A DNA stretch of 64,000 nt from Streptosporangium subroseum (GTDB taxonomy: Bacteria > Actinomycetota > Actinomycetes > Streptosporangiales > Streptosporangiaceae), in assembly GCF_900188345.1 (NCBI RefSeq), contig NZ_FZOD01000013.1, forward strand, positions 62,001-126,000, in the 5' to 3' direction. Positions 31,432 through 41,200 of the stretch are shown one piece after another. Numbering within the stretch: position 1 is the stretch's first letter; each line of letters starts with the position of its first letter. The position numbers and the translations under genes were made by a program. The notes under the pieces are model-generated. The model made no database searches. It was not told the origin of the DNA and saw only the letters and a program-made list of their open reading frames with translations.

Positions 31432-31833
31432 ATGGACGCACCGGGTTGGCGTGGACCGGGGGAGGAGTCCCCTAATACGTCTCAGGCGAAGAGTGGGCGA
31501 GATCGTTTGATTCGCCCGTACGCTGTGACCGGGGGACGGACCGCCCCCCGGATACAGCTTGCTCTTGAGGCGCTGGTTTCCTCGGCGACGTTGGCGAACG
31601 TGGATATATCCACGCTCTCCACGGAGTACCAGGCGATCATTTCGTTGTCCCGGCAGGTGCGCTCGGTCGCCGAGTTGTCGGCGTTGTTGCGCATGCCGTT
31701 GGGTGTGACCCGTGTACTGATCGCGGACATGGCGGCCGAGGGCCTGGTGCAGCTTCACCAGCCGCAGCTGGATGCTGGAAAGCCGGATCTCAACTTGCTT
31801 GAAAGGGTGCTCAGTGGGCTTCGCAGGCTCTGA
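31432..31833 (+). CDS. cvnC3: Conservon 3 CvnC: DUF742 protein
   Basis: DUF742 protein of 133 residues with a short polar N-terminus (~25 residues), then LIRPYAVTGGR, LALEALVSS, SVAELSALLRMPLGVTRVLI and the end LERVLSGLRRL. ATG 31432 follows AGGGGGG. It has no tandem repeats, unlike CvnC2 and CvnC4. Its final 20 bases also encode the cvnD3 start. Confidence 0.92.
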   Translation: MDAPGWRGPGEESPNTSQAKSGRDRLIRPYAVTGGRTAPRIQLALEALVSSATLANVDISTLSTEYQAIISLSRQVRSVAELSALLRMPLGVTRVLIADMAAEGLVQLHQPQLDAGKPDLNLLERVLSGLRRL

Positions 31834-32380
31834 CGCCGGATTGACATCGACGAAGATCGTTGTTGCCGGCGGGTTCGGTGTCGGCAAGACGACCTTCGTT
31901 GGTGCGGTCTCCGAGATCATGCCGCTGACCACGGAAGCGGTGATGACAGAGGCGAGTGCGGGAGTCGACGACCTCTCGCACATTCCGACCAAGCGGACCA
32001 CCACGGTCGCCATGGACTTCGGCCGGGTTTCGCTGGACCGCGATCTGATCCTGTACCTGTTCGGTACGCCGGGTCAGCACCGGTTCTGGTTCATGTGGGA
32101 CGACCTTGTGAAGGGTGCGATCGGTGCGATCGTGCTCGTCGACACCAGGCGGCTGGCAGACAGTTTCCCGGCGATCGACTACTTCGAAGAGGCCGGGCTG
32201 CCATTCGTCGTGGCGCTGAACGGTTTCGGAGGCTCACACGCCCACGGTGAGGAGGAGGTGCGCGAGGCTCTGACGATCCCCCCGCACATTCCTGTCGTAC
32301 GGACCGATGCCCGGTCCCGCGACGCGGTGAAATCAACCTTGATCACTTTGGTCGAACACGTCCTCACCCTCAGGGTCTGA
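31814..32380 (+). CDS. cvnD3: Conservon 3 CvnD: Ras-like GTPase with altered G4 motif
   Basis: Conservon GTPase of 188 residues. Walker A GGFGVGKTT near 19-27 and LFGTPGQHRFWFMWDD are intact. The usual G4 motif (NGWD in the two paralogues here, N-x-x-D in the family) reads NGFG at residues 136-139, so the guanine-recognising aspartate is absent. GTG 31814 is chosen by analogy with the paralogue start at 42575 and the GAAAGGG six bases upstream. It overlaps cvnC3 by 20 bases. It may have relaxed nucleotide specificity or weak binding. A terminator follows. Confidence 0.92.
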   Translation: MGFAGSDAGLTSTKIVVAGGFGVGKTTFVGAVSEIMPLTTEAVMTEASAGVDDLSHIPTKRTTTVAMDFGRVSLDRDLILYLFGTPGQHRFWFMWDDLVKGAIGAIVLVDTRRLADSFPAIDYFEEAGLPFVVALNGFGGSHAHGEEEVREALTIPPHIPVVRTDARSRDAVKSTLITLVEHVLTLRV

Positions 32381-32388
32381 AAGTCACT

Positions 32389-32420
32389 GCGTGGGCTCAC
32401 CCCAACGGGTGGGCCCACGC
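32389..32420 (+). terminator. Terminator after conservon 3
   Basis: GCGTGGGC (32389-32396) pairs with GCCCACGC (32413-32420), with an inner ACCC/GGGT stem, nine bases past the cvnD3 stop. It is followed by TGTGTTT. Confidence 0.75.
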
Positions 32421-32429
32421 TGTGTTTCT

Positions 32430-32475
32430 GCAGTACCCGCAGTACCCCGCAGTACCCCGCAGTCCGCAGTACCCC
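32430..32475. repeat. 10-bp GCAGTACCCC direct repeats
   Basis: About four to five copies of GCAGTACCCC-like decamers, the second to fourth nearly perfect and contiguous, directly after the conservon 3 terminator. The period matches one helical turn. Function unknown; replication slippage is enough to explain it. Confidence 0.7.
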
Positions 32476-32907
32476 CGGCACCCGCGCCAACCGGCGGGCC
32501 CCCTGGCATCGGTCCCGCGTCTCGCGGCGGGAGAACGGCCATCGGCGGGCGCACACCCCGGTTCGGCCCGGCGACGGCGGCCGGGCGGCACGTCGGCAGA
32601 GTCCGTACGGAGATTTGATCTTCCGCTTGTGACGGTGGCGGCCCGGGCGGGCGGGCGCGCGTCCTCCACGGAAATCCGTTCCGCCGAGCCGCGGCGGTAT
32701 GAAAATTCGATGACGATTTGAATTCGTTTCGAACGCGGAACCTATTTCTCATGAAGATCTTTCTCATAAAGATCTTTGGTCGCATTCGGCCATTTGATTC
32801 GCGCCGGCGCGTGCTATCGAACAGCGCGTGATCGGGTGATTGCGATCGAGTGAGAGAACGGGGCGATCGCGGATCGGCGGGGCCGGAATCAATGGCGACA
32901 GCCGAAA

Positions 32908-32943
32908 GCATGCCCGCCTCGTATAACCGGCGGACATGCTTTT
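32908..32943 (+). terminator. Orphan hairpin with T-tail
   Basis: GCATG-c-CCGCC (32908-32918) pairs with GGCGG-a-CATGC (32929-32939), followed by TTTT. It has the form of a Rho-independent terminator reading rightward, yet the nearest rightward gene ended 530 bases earlier with its own terminator. It could end an unseen small RNA. Confidence 0.5.
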
Positions 32944-33047
32944 GAACGTTCCATCAATAAAATTGTCCGCGAGGCAATCGCACGCGGTGTGAGCTGGGGA
33001 TTCAGGGAAATACGTGCCCGTCGCCGGCTGAGCCGAAATTCAGGCGA

Positions 33048-33893
33048 CTAGCTCGCGAGGGCCGGCTCGACTCCCCTGACCAGGCGGCCGACCTCGGCGC
33101 GCAGGCGGACGAACTCCGGATTCTCCCTGGTGGTGATCTGGTTGCGGGGACCTGGGAGGTTGACGCGCAGGTCGCCGACGACCCTCGAAGGCGACTTGGA
33201 CAGCACCACGACCCGGTCTCCGACGTAGACGCTCTCGTCGATGTCGTGGGTGATCAGGACGATCGTCATCTGGTGGCGTTCTCTGACCTGCAGGACGAGA
33301 TCCTCCAGGTCCTCCCTGGTCTGGGCGTCGACGGAGCCGAACGGCTCGTCCATCAGCATCAGCGCGGGACGGTAGGCCAGCGCCCGGGCGATCGCCACGC
33401 GCTGCTGCATGCCACCGGAGAGCTCGAAGGGATATTTACTCGCGGCGGCGGGCAGGTCGACCTGCTCCAACGCCTCCTGGGCGGCGGCCATGCGCTGCTT
33501 GCGGTCCATGTTCCGGCGGCGCAGCGGCAGGGCGACGTTGTCGCCCACCGACATCCAGGGGAACAGCGAACGGCTGTAGTCCTGGAAGACGACGGCCAGG
33601 TTGTCGGGCGTCTGCCGTACCGGGACTCCGCTGACCTCGATGGTTCCGCCGGTCGGCTTGATGAGCCCGGCGATGGAACGCAGCAGAGTGGACTTTCCGC
33701 AGCCTGAGGGGCCGACAATGCAGAGAAGCTCGCCCTCGGCGACGCTCAGTTCGAGCCCGCCGATGGCCCGGTGCGCTTTCTCGCCACTGCCGTAGGTGTG
33801 GGTGAGGTTGGCGATCTCAAGCAAGGTGATTCCTAGGGCGCGATTCGCTGGAGCTTGTGCGGGGACTCTAGCGGAGGTCAAGTCCACAGTCAT
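33048..33893 (-). CDS. SsuB/TauB-type ABC transporter ATPase
   Basis: ABC ATPase of the nitrate/sulfonate/taurine (SsuB) class, about 281 residues. Walker A GPSGCGKST, Q-loop VVFQDYSRSLFPWM, signature LSGGMQQRVAIARAL, Walker B LMLMDEPFGSVD and H-loop LITHDIDESVYVGDRVVVL are all present; the FPWM after the Q-loop is typical of SsuB/TauB. ATG 33893 is a reasonable start; a TTG eleven bases after TAGGA (codon at LLEIANLTHTYG) would give a protein like other SsuB members, and ATG 33977 adds an unlikely leader. It is divergent from the binding protein and permeases, which it presumably powers. Confidence 0.88.
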   Translation of the reverse strand: MTVDLTSARVPAQAPANRALGITLLEIANLTHTYGSGEKAHRAIGGLELSVAEGELLCIVGPSGCGKSTLLRSIAGLIKPTGGTIEVSGVPVRQTPDNLAVVFQDYSRSLFPWMSVGDNVALPLRRRNMDRKQRMAAAQEALEQVDLPAAASKYPFELSGGMQQRVAIARALAYRPALMLMDEPFGSVDAQTREDLEDLVLQVRERHQMTIVLITHDIDESVYVGDRVVVLSKSPSRVVGDLRVNLPGPRNQITTRENPEFVRLRAEVGRLVRGVEPALAS

Positions 33894-33917
33894 GTTATGC
33901 CCGATTTGTGCCTTTTC

Positions 33918-33932
33918 GTCATTTATCATGAC
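33918..33932. promoter_or_regulatory. Candidate operator in divergent ABC promoter
   Basis: GTCAT-TTATC-ATGAC, a perfect 5-5-5 dyad, followed at once by the overlapping palindrome ACATATGT (33931-33938). It lies in the A+T-rich gap between the divergent ATPase and binding-protein genes. No regulator gene is adjacent. Confidence 0.4.
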
Positions 33933-34078
33933 ATATGTTCTAAATCGGAAATTTGATGCCAGAGTGGTAGAAGTCATTTCATAGACATGTATGTGCGCTA
34001 CGATCCTGCCATTCTCTTTCCGAAGATCGTTTCTTCATGCTGTGCGGTCTTCTCTTGCTGTGCGGTCCTGGAGGATCC

Positions 34079-35065
34079 ATGAAATTACGCTCATCCATCG
34101 TCGGAATCCTGGCGCTGGCGCTTATTGCAGCCACCGGATGCAGCGGCGCCGAGGAGTCCACCAAGGCCACGGCCGCCGGTGGGTCCACCCTCGAGAAGAC
34201 CAAAATCAACATCGGCACGATCCCGGTCGTCGACACGGCCCCGCTGCAGATCGCGATGGAGAAGGGCCTGTTCAAGGCCGAGGGCCTCGACGTCGCGCTG
34301 ACCACCCTCGCGGGTGGCGCGGAGGCGATCCCGAAGCTCAAGAGCGGCGCGCTGGACATCAGCTTCGGTAACTACGTCTCCTTCTTCAGCGCCGACGCCA
34401 AGGGCGTCATCGACCTGAAGATCGTCTCCGACGGCTTCCAGAGCGCCAAGGGGACGCACACCATCATGGTGGCCAAGGACAGCCCGATCCAGACCGTGGC
34501 CGACCTCAAGGGCAAGACCATCGCGGTCAACACCAAGCGCAACATCTCCACGATGCTGATCCGCGCCGCCGCCAAGGCGAACAACTTCGACCTCGACGAG
34601 GACAAGAACTTCGTGGAGTTCCCCTTCCCGGAGATGGAGGGCGTGCTGAAGGCCGGCAAGGCCGACGCCATCCAGCCCGTGGAGCCGTTCGGCACCTTCA
34701 TCGGTCAGTCCATCGGCGCCCGGGTCATCTGGGACACCTCCCAGGGCCCGACCGCTGACTTCCCGATCGCCGGCTACGCGGCGACCTCGGAGTTCGCCAA
34801 GGCGAACCCCAACACCGTGGCGGCGTTCCAGCGGGCGATGGGCAAGGCCATGGCGCTGGCGGCGGACCGGGCGAACGTGGTCGCGATCATTCCGAAGTAC
34901 ACCACCATCAAGGCGGACGCGGCAGCCAGCCTCGCCATCGGCGGCTTCCCCACCACGCTGAACGCCACCAGGCTCCAGCGGGTCGCCGACACCATGCACG
35001 AGTACGGCCTTCTCGATGAGACCCTCAACGTGCAGGACCTCATCGCGGCCCCTTCGAGCAAATGA
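34079..35065 (+). CDS. NMT1/THI5/SsuA-type ABC substrate-binding lipoprotein
   Basis: Binding lipoprotein of 328 residues. MKLRSSIVGILALALIAATG leads to the lipobox Cys (AATGCSG). The body shows INIGTIPVVDTAPLQIAMEKG, AEGLDVALTTLAGGAEAIPK, DLKGKTIAVNTKRNISTM and VLKAGKADAIQPVEPFG, the pattern of periplasmic binding proteins for sulfonates, nitrate or pyrimidine precursors. ATG 34079 follows GGAGG. It overlaps the next gene (ATGA). The substrate is not evident; the monooxygenase at the end of the operon suggests an oxidisable aromatic or heterocyclic compound. Confidence 0.88.
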   Translation: MKLRSSIVGILALALIAATGCSGAEESTKATAAGGSTLEKTKINIGTIPVVDTAPLQIAMEKGLFKAEGLDVALTTLAGGAEAIPKLKSGALDISFGNYVSFFSADAKGVIDLKIVSDGFQSAKGTHTIMVAKDSPIQTVADLKGKTIAVNTKRNISTMLIRAAAKANNFDLDEDKNFVEFPFPEMEGVLKAGKADAIQPVEPFGTFIGQSIGARVIWDTSQGPTADFPIAGYAATSEFAKANPNTVAAFQRAMGKAMALAADRANVVAIIPKYTTIKADAAASLAIGGFPTTLNATRLQRVADTMHEYGLLDETLNVQDLIAAPSSK

Positions 35066-35841
35066 ACAGAACCCGTGTCATCCGAGGGGTGATCGGAGTC
35101 TGTGCGGCGATGGCCCTGGCCGAGATGGTCGTCCGGCTGGGGATCGTCGACTCGGAGGTCGTACCACCGATCTCCGTGGTGCTGCTCCGATCCGTCACGC
35201 TGGCGGGGGACCCCGTGTTCCTCGCCGGCGTGGCGGACACGGTCCTGGCCTGGCTGGTCGGTTTGGTCCTGGCCGTCGTCGTGGCGGTCGTCGTCGGTGT
35301 GGTGCTCGGATCGGTCCCGTGGCTGAGCACGCCGAGCAGGATCGTGGTGGAGTTTCTCCGCCCGATCCCCTCGGTGGCGCTGATCCCGCTGGCGATCCTG
35401 CTGTTCACCTCCGAGACCGAGATGAAGATCTCGCTGATCCTCTACGCGGCGTGCTGGCCCATCCTGCTCAACACGCTTTATGCACTTCAAGACGTGGATC
35501 CCGTGGCGAAGGACGCGATGCGCAGTTTCGGCTTCGGCCCCCTGGCCGTGCTCTGGCGGGTCTCGCTACCCAGCGCGGCCCCGTTCGTGGCGACCGGGGT
35601 GCGCGTCTCCGCGGGCATCGCGCTGGTCGTGGTCGTGAGTGCCGAGCTTCTGAGCGGTGGTTCGAGCGGCCTCGGCGTCTTCCTCATCAACGCGGGCAGC
35701 TCCGGAGGTAACACCGACGTGATGCTGGCCGGCGCGATCTGGGCGGGAGTCCTCGGACTCATCGTCAACGCGCTGCTGGTCCGGGTGGAGCGCGGCGCCT
35801 TCCGCTGGCACTTCGCCCGCACCGAGAGGACGGCGGCATGA
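35062..35841 (+). CDS. ABC transporter permease (SsuC-type) 1
   Basis: Permease of 259 residues, about six helices, with the binding-protein-dependent transport signature around DAMRSFGFGPLAVLWRVSLP (EAA loop). ATG 35062 overlaps the binding-protein stop, and its own stop overlaps the second permease (ATGA). With the neighbouring permease it probably forms a heterodimer, whereas SsuC is usually a homodimer. Confidence 0.9.
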   Translation: MNRTRVIRGVIGVCAAMALAEMVVRLGIVDSEVVPPISVVLLRSVTLAGDPVFLAGVADTVLAWLVGLVLAVVVAVVVGVVLGSVPWLSTPSRIVVEFLRPIPSVALIPLAILLFTSETEMKISLILYAACWPILLNTLYALQDVDPVAKDAMRSFGFGPLAVLWRVSLPSAAPFVATGVRVSAGIALVVVVSAELLSGGSSGLGVFLINAGSSGGNTDVMLAGAIWAGVLGLIVNALLVRVERGAFRWHFARTERTAA

Positions 35842-36707
35842 GCCAGGCCGATACGGCGACGCATGACGACACCAGCCGGCACGCCCGTCCGCCGGGCCGG
35901 GCCGGTACGGCGGTGCGCGGCGTTCTCGTCGGGGCGTTCTCCCGGTTCTGGCTCGCGATCGTGTTGATCGCGGCCTGGGAGGTGGCCACCCGGATCATCC
36001 AGGAGAGCTACTTCCCGCCGCCGTCGAAGATCGTCGTGGCGATGCACGAGCTGTGGTTCTCCGGCCCGGCGAGCCGGCTGTTCCTCACCCAGGACGCGCT
36101 GGACGACTTCGGGCACAGTCTGTACAACCTCTTCGGCGGCTGGGTGCTCGCCTGCCTCGTGGGGGTTGCCATCGGCATCGCGCTGGGTCTGTCCCGCAAG
36201 CTGGCCGACTACATCGAGCCGATGATCCACTTCGGGCGGGCGATTCCGCCGCCCACCCTGATCTCCTTCTACATCGCGGCGTTCCAGCTCGGAACGCCCA
36301 TGCAGGTGGCGACCATCGTCTCCGGCGTCATCTGGCCGGTGCTGCTCAACACCATCGACGGTGTCCGCACGGTGGAGCAGCTCCACCTGGACAGCGCGGA
36401 GGTCTTCGGCGTCCGGGGGATCCGCAGGCTCATGTGGATCGTCATCCCCGCCGCGGCCCCCAAGATCGTGGCCGGCCTCCGGATCAGTCTCGGTCTCGCT
36501 CTCATCCTGATGATCCTGTCCGAGCTCATCGGGAGCACCGTGGGCATCGGCTCGCTGCTCATCGGCGCCCAGCGCAGCTTCGAACTGCCCCAGATGTGGG
36601 CGGGAATCGTGATTCTGGGCGTACTGGGATACCTGCTCAACGCCGTCTTCGTGGCGGTGGAGAAGCGGGCACTCAGGTGGCACCTGAGCTCGCGGGGGGC
36701 GATATGA
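35838..36707 (+). CDS. ABC transporter permease (SsuC-type) 2
   Basis: Second permease, 289 residues, with a polar ~35-residue N-terminus before helix 1 (FWLAIVLIAAWEVATRII), a PPPTLISFYIAAFQLG segment and the EAA-type loop VFGVRGIRRLMWIVIPAAAP. ATG 35838 overlaps the first permease's stop. It ends 25 bases before the monooxygenase. Confidence 0.9.
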   Translation: MSQADTATHDDTSRHARPPGRAGTAVRGVLVGAFSRFWLAIVLIAAWEVATRIIQESYFPPPSKIVVAMHELWFSGPASRLFLTQDALDDFGHSLYNLFGGWVLACLVGVAIGIALGLSRKLADYIEPMIHFGRAIPPPTLISFYIAAFQLGTPMQVATIVSGVIWPVLLNTIDGVRTVEQLHLDSAEVFGVRGIRRLMWIVIPAAAPKIVAGLRISLGLALILMILSELIGSTVGIGSLLIGAQRSFELPQMWAGIVILGVLGYLLNAVFVAVEKRALRWHLSSRGAI

Positions 36708-36732
36708 ACCCTGGGCGGACATCGAGGCGGCC

Positions 36733-38022
36733 ATGCAAGTACTGATCATCGGCGGTGGCATCGGAGGGCTCACCACCGCGCTGAGCCTTCACGCCGCCGG
36801 TATCGACTGCGTGGTCGCCGAGTCGGCCCTGGAGTTGCGCCCCCTCGGGGTGGGCATCAACCTGCAGCCGCACGCCGTCCGGGAGCTGATCGAGCTCGGC
36901 CTGGGGGACGAGCTCGCGAAGATCGGCGTCCCGACGAGTTACCAGACCTACACGGACAGGTTCGGCGGGACGATCCTGGCGCTGCCGCGCGGAAGGTACG
37001 CGGGATACAACTGGCCCCAGTACTCCATTCACCGCGGGGAGCTGCAGATGCTGCTTCTCTCCGCGGTACGCGAGCGGCTCGGTCCTGGTGCCGTCAGGAC
37101 CGGGCTGTCGCTGGAGGACTTCGAGCAACACTCGATTGAAACTGCCGGGAACGCCGGGTTCACCGGGGTTACGGCGTCGCTGCGTGACGTGCGGACCGGC
37201 GAGCTTCTGAAGGAGACGGCCGACGTCCTCGTGGGCGCGGACGGCATCCACTCGACCGTGCGCGCCCGGCTGCATCCCGACGACGGGCCGCTGATGTGGA
37301 ACGGGATCCGGATGTGGCGGGGAACGGCCGAGGGAGATCCCTTCCTCGACGGCACCACGCTGATCGTCGCGGGTGCCATGGCGGTGTCCAAGTTCGTGGT
37401 CTACCCCATCTCGGCGCCGGTCCGGGGGAAAGTACTGATCAACTGGGTGGCCGAGGTGGCGATCGCCGAACCCGGTCCCCTTGCGGCCGCCGACTGGTCG
37501 AGACCCGGCCGACTGGAGGACGTGCTCCCGCATTTCGCCGGCTGGCAGCTGCCCTTTCTGGACGTGCCGGCGCTTATTTCCGGTTCTGGGCGGATCCTGG
37601 AATATCCCATGGTGGACAAGGATCCGCTCCCCTGGTGGGGGACGGGCAGGGTCACTCTGCTGGGTGACGCCGCTCACCCGCTGTATCCGGTGGGCAGCAA
37701 CGGCGGCTCGCAGGCCGTACTGGACGCCCGCGTCCTGGCCAGGGAACTGGCCGGTGCGGCCGACCCGGCCGCGGGACTGGCCGCGTACGAACAGGACCGC
37801 AGGACCGCCACCACCAAACTCGTGCTCGCCCATCGTGAGCTGCCCATAGAGGAGACCATCACCTTGGTCACCGAGCGAGCGCCCGATGGGTTCGACGACA
37901 TCAAAGACGTGCTCACATCGAAGGAACTGACGGATATGGCCGCTGCCCAGCAGCGGATCACCGATATGGACATTAAAGCTCTTAACGACCGTTCTTCGTG
38001 GAATGTCGCATATCAGGCGTAA
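36733..38022 (+). CDS. FAD-dependent monooxygenase (PhzS/UbiH-like)
   Basis: Class A flavoprotein monooxygenase of 429 residues that would hydroxylate an aromatic substrate with NAD(P)H and O2. FAD-binding GGGIGGL begins at residue 7, the GVGINLQPHAVRELIELGLG and HRGELQMLLL motifs are of the PhzS type, the DG motif is VLVGADGIHSTVRA, and the GD motif is VTLLGDAAHPLYPVGSNGGS. ATG 36733 follows a weak GAGG. It closes the ABC operon, so it probably acts on the imported compound. The exact substrate cannot be told from sequence. Confidence 0.85.
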   Translation: MQVLIIGGGIGGLTTALSLHAAGIDCVVAESALELRPLGVGINLQPHAVRELIELGLGDELAKIGVPTSYQTYTDRFGGTILALPRGRYAGYNWPQYSIHRGELQMLLLSAVRERLGPGAVRTGLSLEDFEQHSIETAGNAGFTGVTASLRDVRTGELLKETADVLVGADGIHSTVRARLHPDDGPLMWNGIRMWRGTAEGDPFLDGTTLIVAGAMAVSKFVVYPISAPVRGKVLINWVAEVAIAEPGPLAAADWSRPGRLEDVLPHFAGWQLPFLDVPALISGSGRILEYPMVDKDPLPWWGTGRVTLLGDAAHPLYPVGSNGGSQAVLDARVLARELAGAADPAAGLAAYEQDRRTATTKLVLAHRELPIEETITLVTERAPDGFDDIKDVLTSKELTDMAAAQQRITDMDIKALNDRSSWNVAYQA

Positions 38023-38270
38023 TGGTGATGATTCATCGTTTGAGCGTCGCGGGGACCAGGGAGCCGTTGATGAGGGAATTAGGCAAATATGGATGGAAAG
38101 TCCGATTTGAGGTACTTAGGGGCATTGGCCGAATTCAAGGAGCTGTGCTCCAATAACCCTCGCCCCATGGACGCGTCGGTGTCTCACACCTCCCAGGTGT
38201 TTCACACCGCTCAGGTGTTTGACGCGATCCTCTCCGTACCCGGCCGCCCGACGAGAGGCAGCGGATATCT

Positions 38271-41200
38271 ATGAGGACAGCATCACCGCGTGAGGCCTCC
38301 GACATCGACAAGGCACTCGAAGCGTCCAGAGACCAGGACGAGGACAGGGCCGACGAGTACGGGGCCCCCGAGGTCCGGCGCGGCGGCAGATTCGCGCTGC
38401 GCAACTGGCGTGTGCGATCCAGGCTGATCGCCCTCGTTCTCATCCCGACCCTCGCCGGAGTCGCCTTCGGTGGTCTTCGGATCGTGTCCTCGGTGTCCAG
38501 CGCAGCCGACTACGAGCGCGCGGGAGCGATCGCCGACTTCGCCGTCCACCTGAGCAACCTCACCCACGAGCTGGCACTGGAGCGAGACCTCTCCGTGCGC
38601 TTCATCGCCGAGGGTCGCCGCATCGCCAACACACGCACGGCGATGAGGAACCAGCAGGCGGTCGTCAACAAGGCCGCCGGAGAGGTCCGGGCGAAGGTCG
38701 ACTCGGTCGAGCAGATCAGCCAGGGCAGTTCGGGTGGGCAACGCATCCACGACGAGATCGCCCAGGTGCGCAGCCGCCTGACGGAGCTCACCAGCATGCG
38801 CCAGGTCGTCGCGAACACCGAGATGCTGGCCCAGCCCGCCATGGACATGTACTCGCGGGCGATCCTGGACCTGCACGCGATCCACAACGAGATCGGCCAG
38901 GGCGTCACCAACGACGAGGCCCTCACCAGCAGCGTCGGCGCGTTCGGCGCGCTGACCCGCGCGAAGGAGCAGGCCTCTCGCGAGCGCGCCGCCCTCGTGA
39001 TCATCATTGCCTCCCAGCGCTTCGTCGGCGAGAGCTTCGACGCCTTCGTCTCCTCCCGCGCTCAGCGCGACAGTGAGCTCGTCACCTTCCGCGCCGAGGC
39101 CTCGCTCACCCAGCGCCAGGCCTACGACGACACGGTGAGCGGCCCGAAGAAGGACCAGGCCGAGCAGCTCCGCATCCGCGCGCTGATCGCCCCGACCCTG
39201 AGGCAGCTGCCGGGTGCCGTCCCCCTGCTGCCCCGGTCGCAGATCGACAAGTGGTTCAGCTCCACCAGCGACGTCATCGAGAACATGCGCGACGTCCAGA
39301 AGAGCATCGGCGAATCGATCATCGTCCGGACCAAGCAACTCCAGCAGGCGGAGCAGAACAGTGCGCTGATCGGCGGGGCCATCGTCACGGTCCTGCTGCT
39401 CTTCGTCCTCGCGATCACCGTCCTGATGGCCCAGTCGCTGGTCCGGCCGCTGCGCACGCTGCGTACCGAGGCCCTGTCGATCGCCGGTCGCCGGCTCCCG
39501 GAGACCGTGCAGAAGCTGCGGGAGGGCGGAGAGAACGCCGCTCCCCTGGAGATCTCCCCGATCGGAGTGGTCTCCGACGACGAGATCGGCCAGGTGGCCC
39601 GGGCCTTCGACGAGGTCCACCGCGAAGCCATCCGGCTGGCCGGTCAGGAAGCCACGCTGCGGAGCAACGTCAACGCGATGTTCGTCAACCTCTCCCGGCG
39701 AAGCCAGACTCTGGTCGAGCGCCAGCTCTCACTGATCGAGAGCCTAGAACAGGGCGAGCAGGACGAGGCCCGTCTCGGCAGCCTGTTCCGCCTCGACCAC
39801 CTGGCCACCCGCATGCGCCGTAACAGTGAGAACCTCCTGGTCCTCGCCGGCCAGGAACCCGCGCGCCGCTGGAGCCAGCCGATCCCGCTGATCGACGTGG
39901 TACGCGCCTCGCTCTCCGAGGTCGAGAACTACGAGCGGGTGAACCTGCAGCTCTCCACCGGTGTGGCCGTGGTCGGCACGTCCGTCAACGACGTCGTGCA
40001 CCTGATCGCGGAGCTCGTGGAGAACGCGATCTCCTTCTCCCCCAGGGAGACCAAGGTCATCGTGTCCAGCAACCGCATCGACGGCGGCGGCGTGATGATC
40101 TCGGTCAGCGACATCGGCATCGGCGTGACCCCCGAGGAGCTCGCCCAGGCGAACTGGCGACTGGCCAACCCCCCGGTGGTGGACGTCTCGGTGTCCCGCC
40201 GGATGGGTCTGTTCGTGGTCGGCCGTCTGGCCCTGCGGCACGGTATCCGCGTGCAGCTCAGGCAGCAGGACGGCGGCGGTCTGACCGCCATGGTCCAGCT
40301 CCCCGAGAACATGCTCTCCGCCCCCGCCAACCGGCAGATGCCCGGCGGTCCCGGAATGTCGCAGAGCGGCGACTGGGCCGGATCCATGACCTCGATGGAC
40401 CGGGCGCCGGTGATGGCCAGCCCCACCTCGCTCGACCCCGCCCAGCAGGCCTTCGCCTCGTTCGAGGCCGCCCAGCGCTCCTTCGACATCGGGCAGCAAC
40501 AGCAGCAGCAGTTCAACTCCTTCGAGGCCCCGCGGCCCTCCTACGACGGCGGCCAGTACGGCAGGCCGGCCCAGGGGCCGCCGAGCGGCACGCCCAGCTG
40601 GGCGAACACCTCCCAGGTGGAACCCGGGCCGTGGCCGAACGACCCGATGCGCGGTGGCGACTCCGGGATCTGGTCCCAGACGTCGAACGCGCTGAACACG
40701 CCCGTACGCGGGGCGGACTCCGATGTCTGGTCCAACAACTCCTCGACGCAGGCCGTCAACTCCGAGGGATGGGGCAGCACCTCGATCCACGGGGGCGACT
40801 CCGTCGGATGGCCGTCCGCGGGCAACTCGGGAATGTTCGAGCGACGCGGGTTCGACACCGCGGACAACACCGGCCCGTTGCCGGTGGTTCCCGACTCCTC
40901 ACCCATGGAGGAGGCGCGGGAGGAATTCCTGCCGATCTTCGCGGCGGTCGAGTCGGACTGGTTCAGGAAGGTCGAGCCCGTAGCGGTCGCGCCCGTCCAG
41001 GACCCGCCCGAGACGGTCAAGGAGACCTCCAGGCCCCAACCGCTGCCCCAGCAGCAACAGCAACAGCAGAAACCACAACAGCAGCCCGCCCCGGCACCGG
41101 AATCCTGGTCGTCGCCGGCGGACGTGGGCTGGCAGGCGGCTCAGGCGGCCAGCGAGCCCTCACTTGGCGGGGTCACCGGTTCGGGGCTGCCCAAGCGGGT

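Larger units (their letters stand above)
32421..33047. other. 627-bp convergent gap without a supported gene
   Basis: Holds the decamer repeats; a direct repeat AT(G/A)AAGATCTTT at about 32751 and 32766, each centred on AAGATCTT; and a hairpin with a T-tail at 32908-32943. Part of the gap is clearly A+T-richer than the genes. Open frames exist on the minus strand but lack a ribosome site and recognisable sequence. Confidence 0.6.

Noticed and set aside
32384..32911. Minus-strand 175-codon frame in the convergent gap
   Set aside because: No ribosome site, low-complexity Pro/Gly/Arg content towards the end and overlap with a terminator and decamer repeats; no family resemblance.
38089..38274. 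61-codon frame directly upstream of and overlapping cvnA4 (ATGA)
   Set aside because: The overlap is tempting, but there is no ribosome site, codon third positions are not G/C-biased in its first half, and the sequence carries the noncoding-looking TGTGCTC element and HTxQVF repeats.
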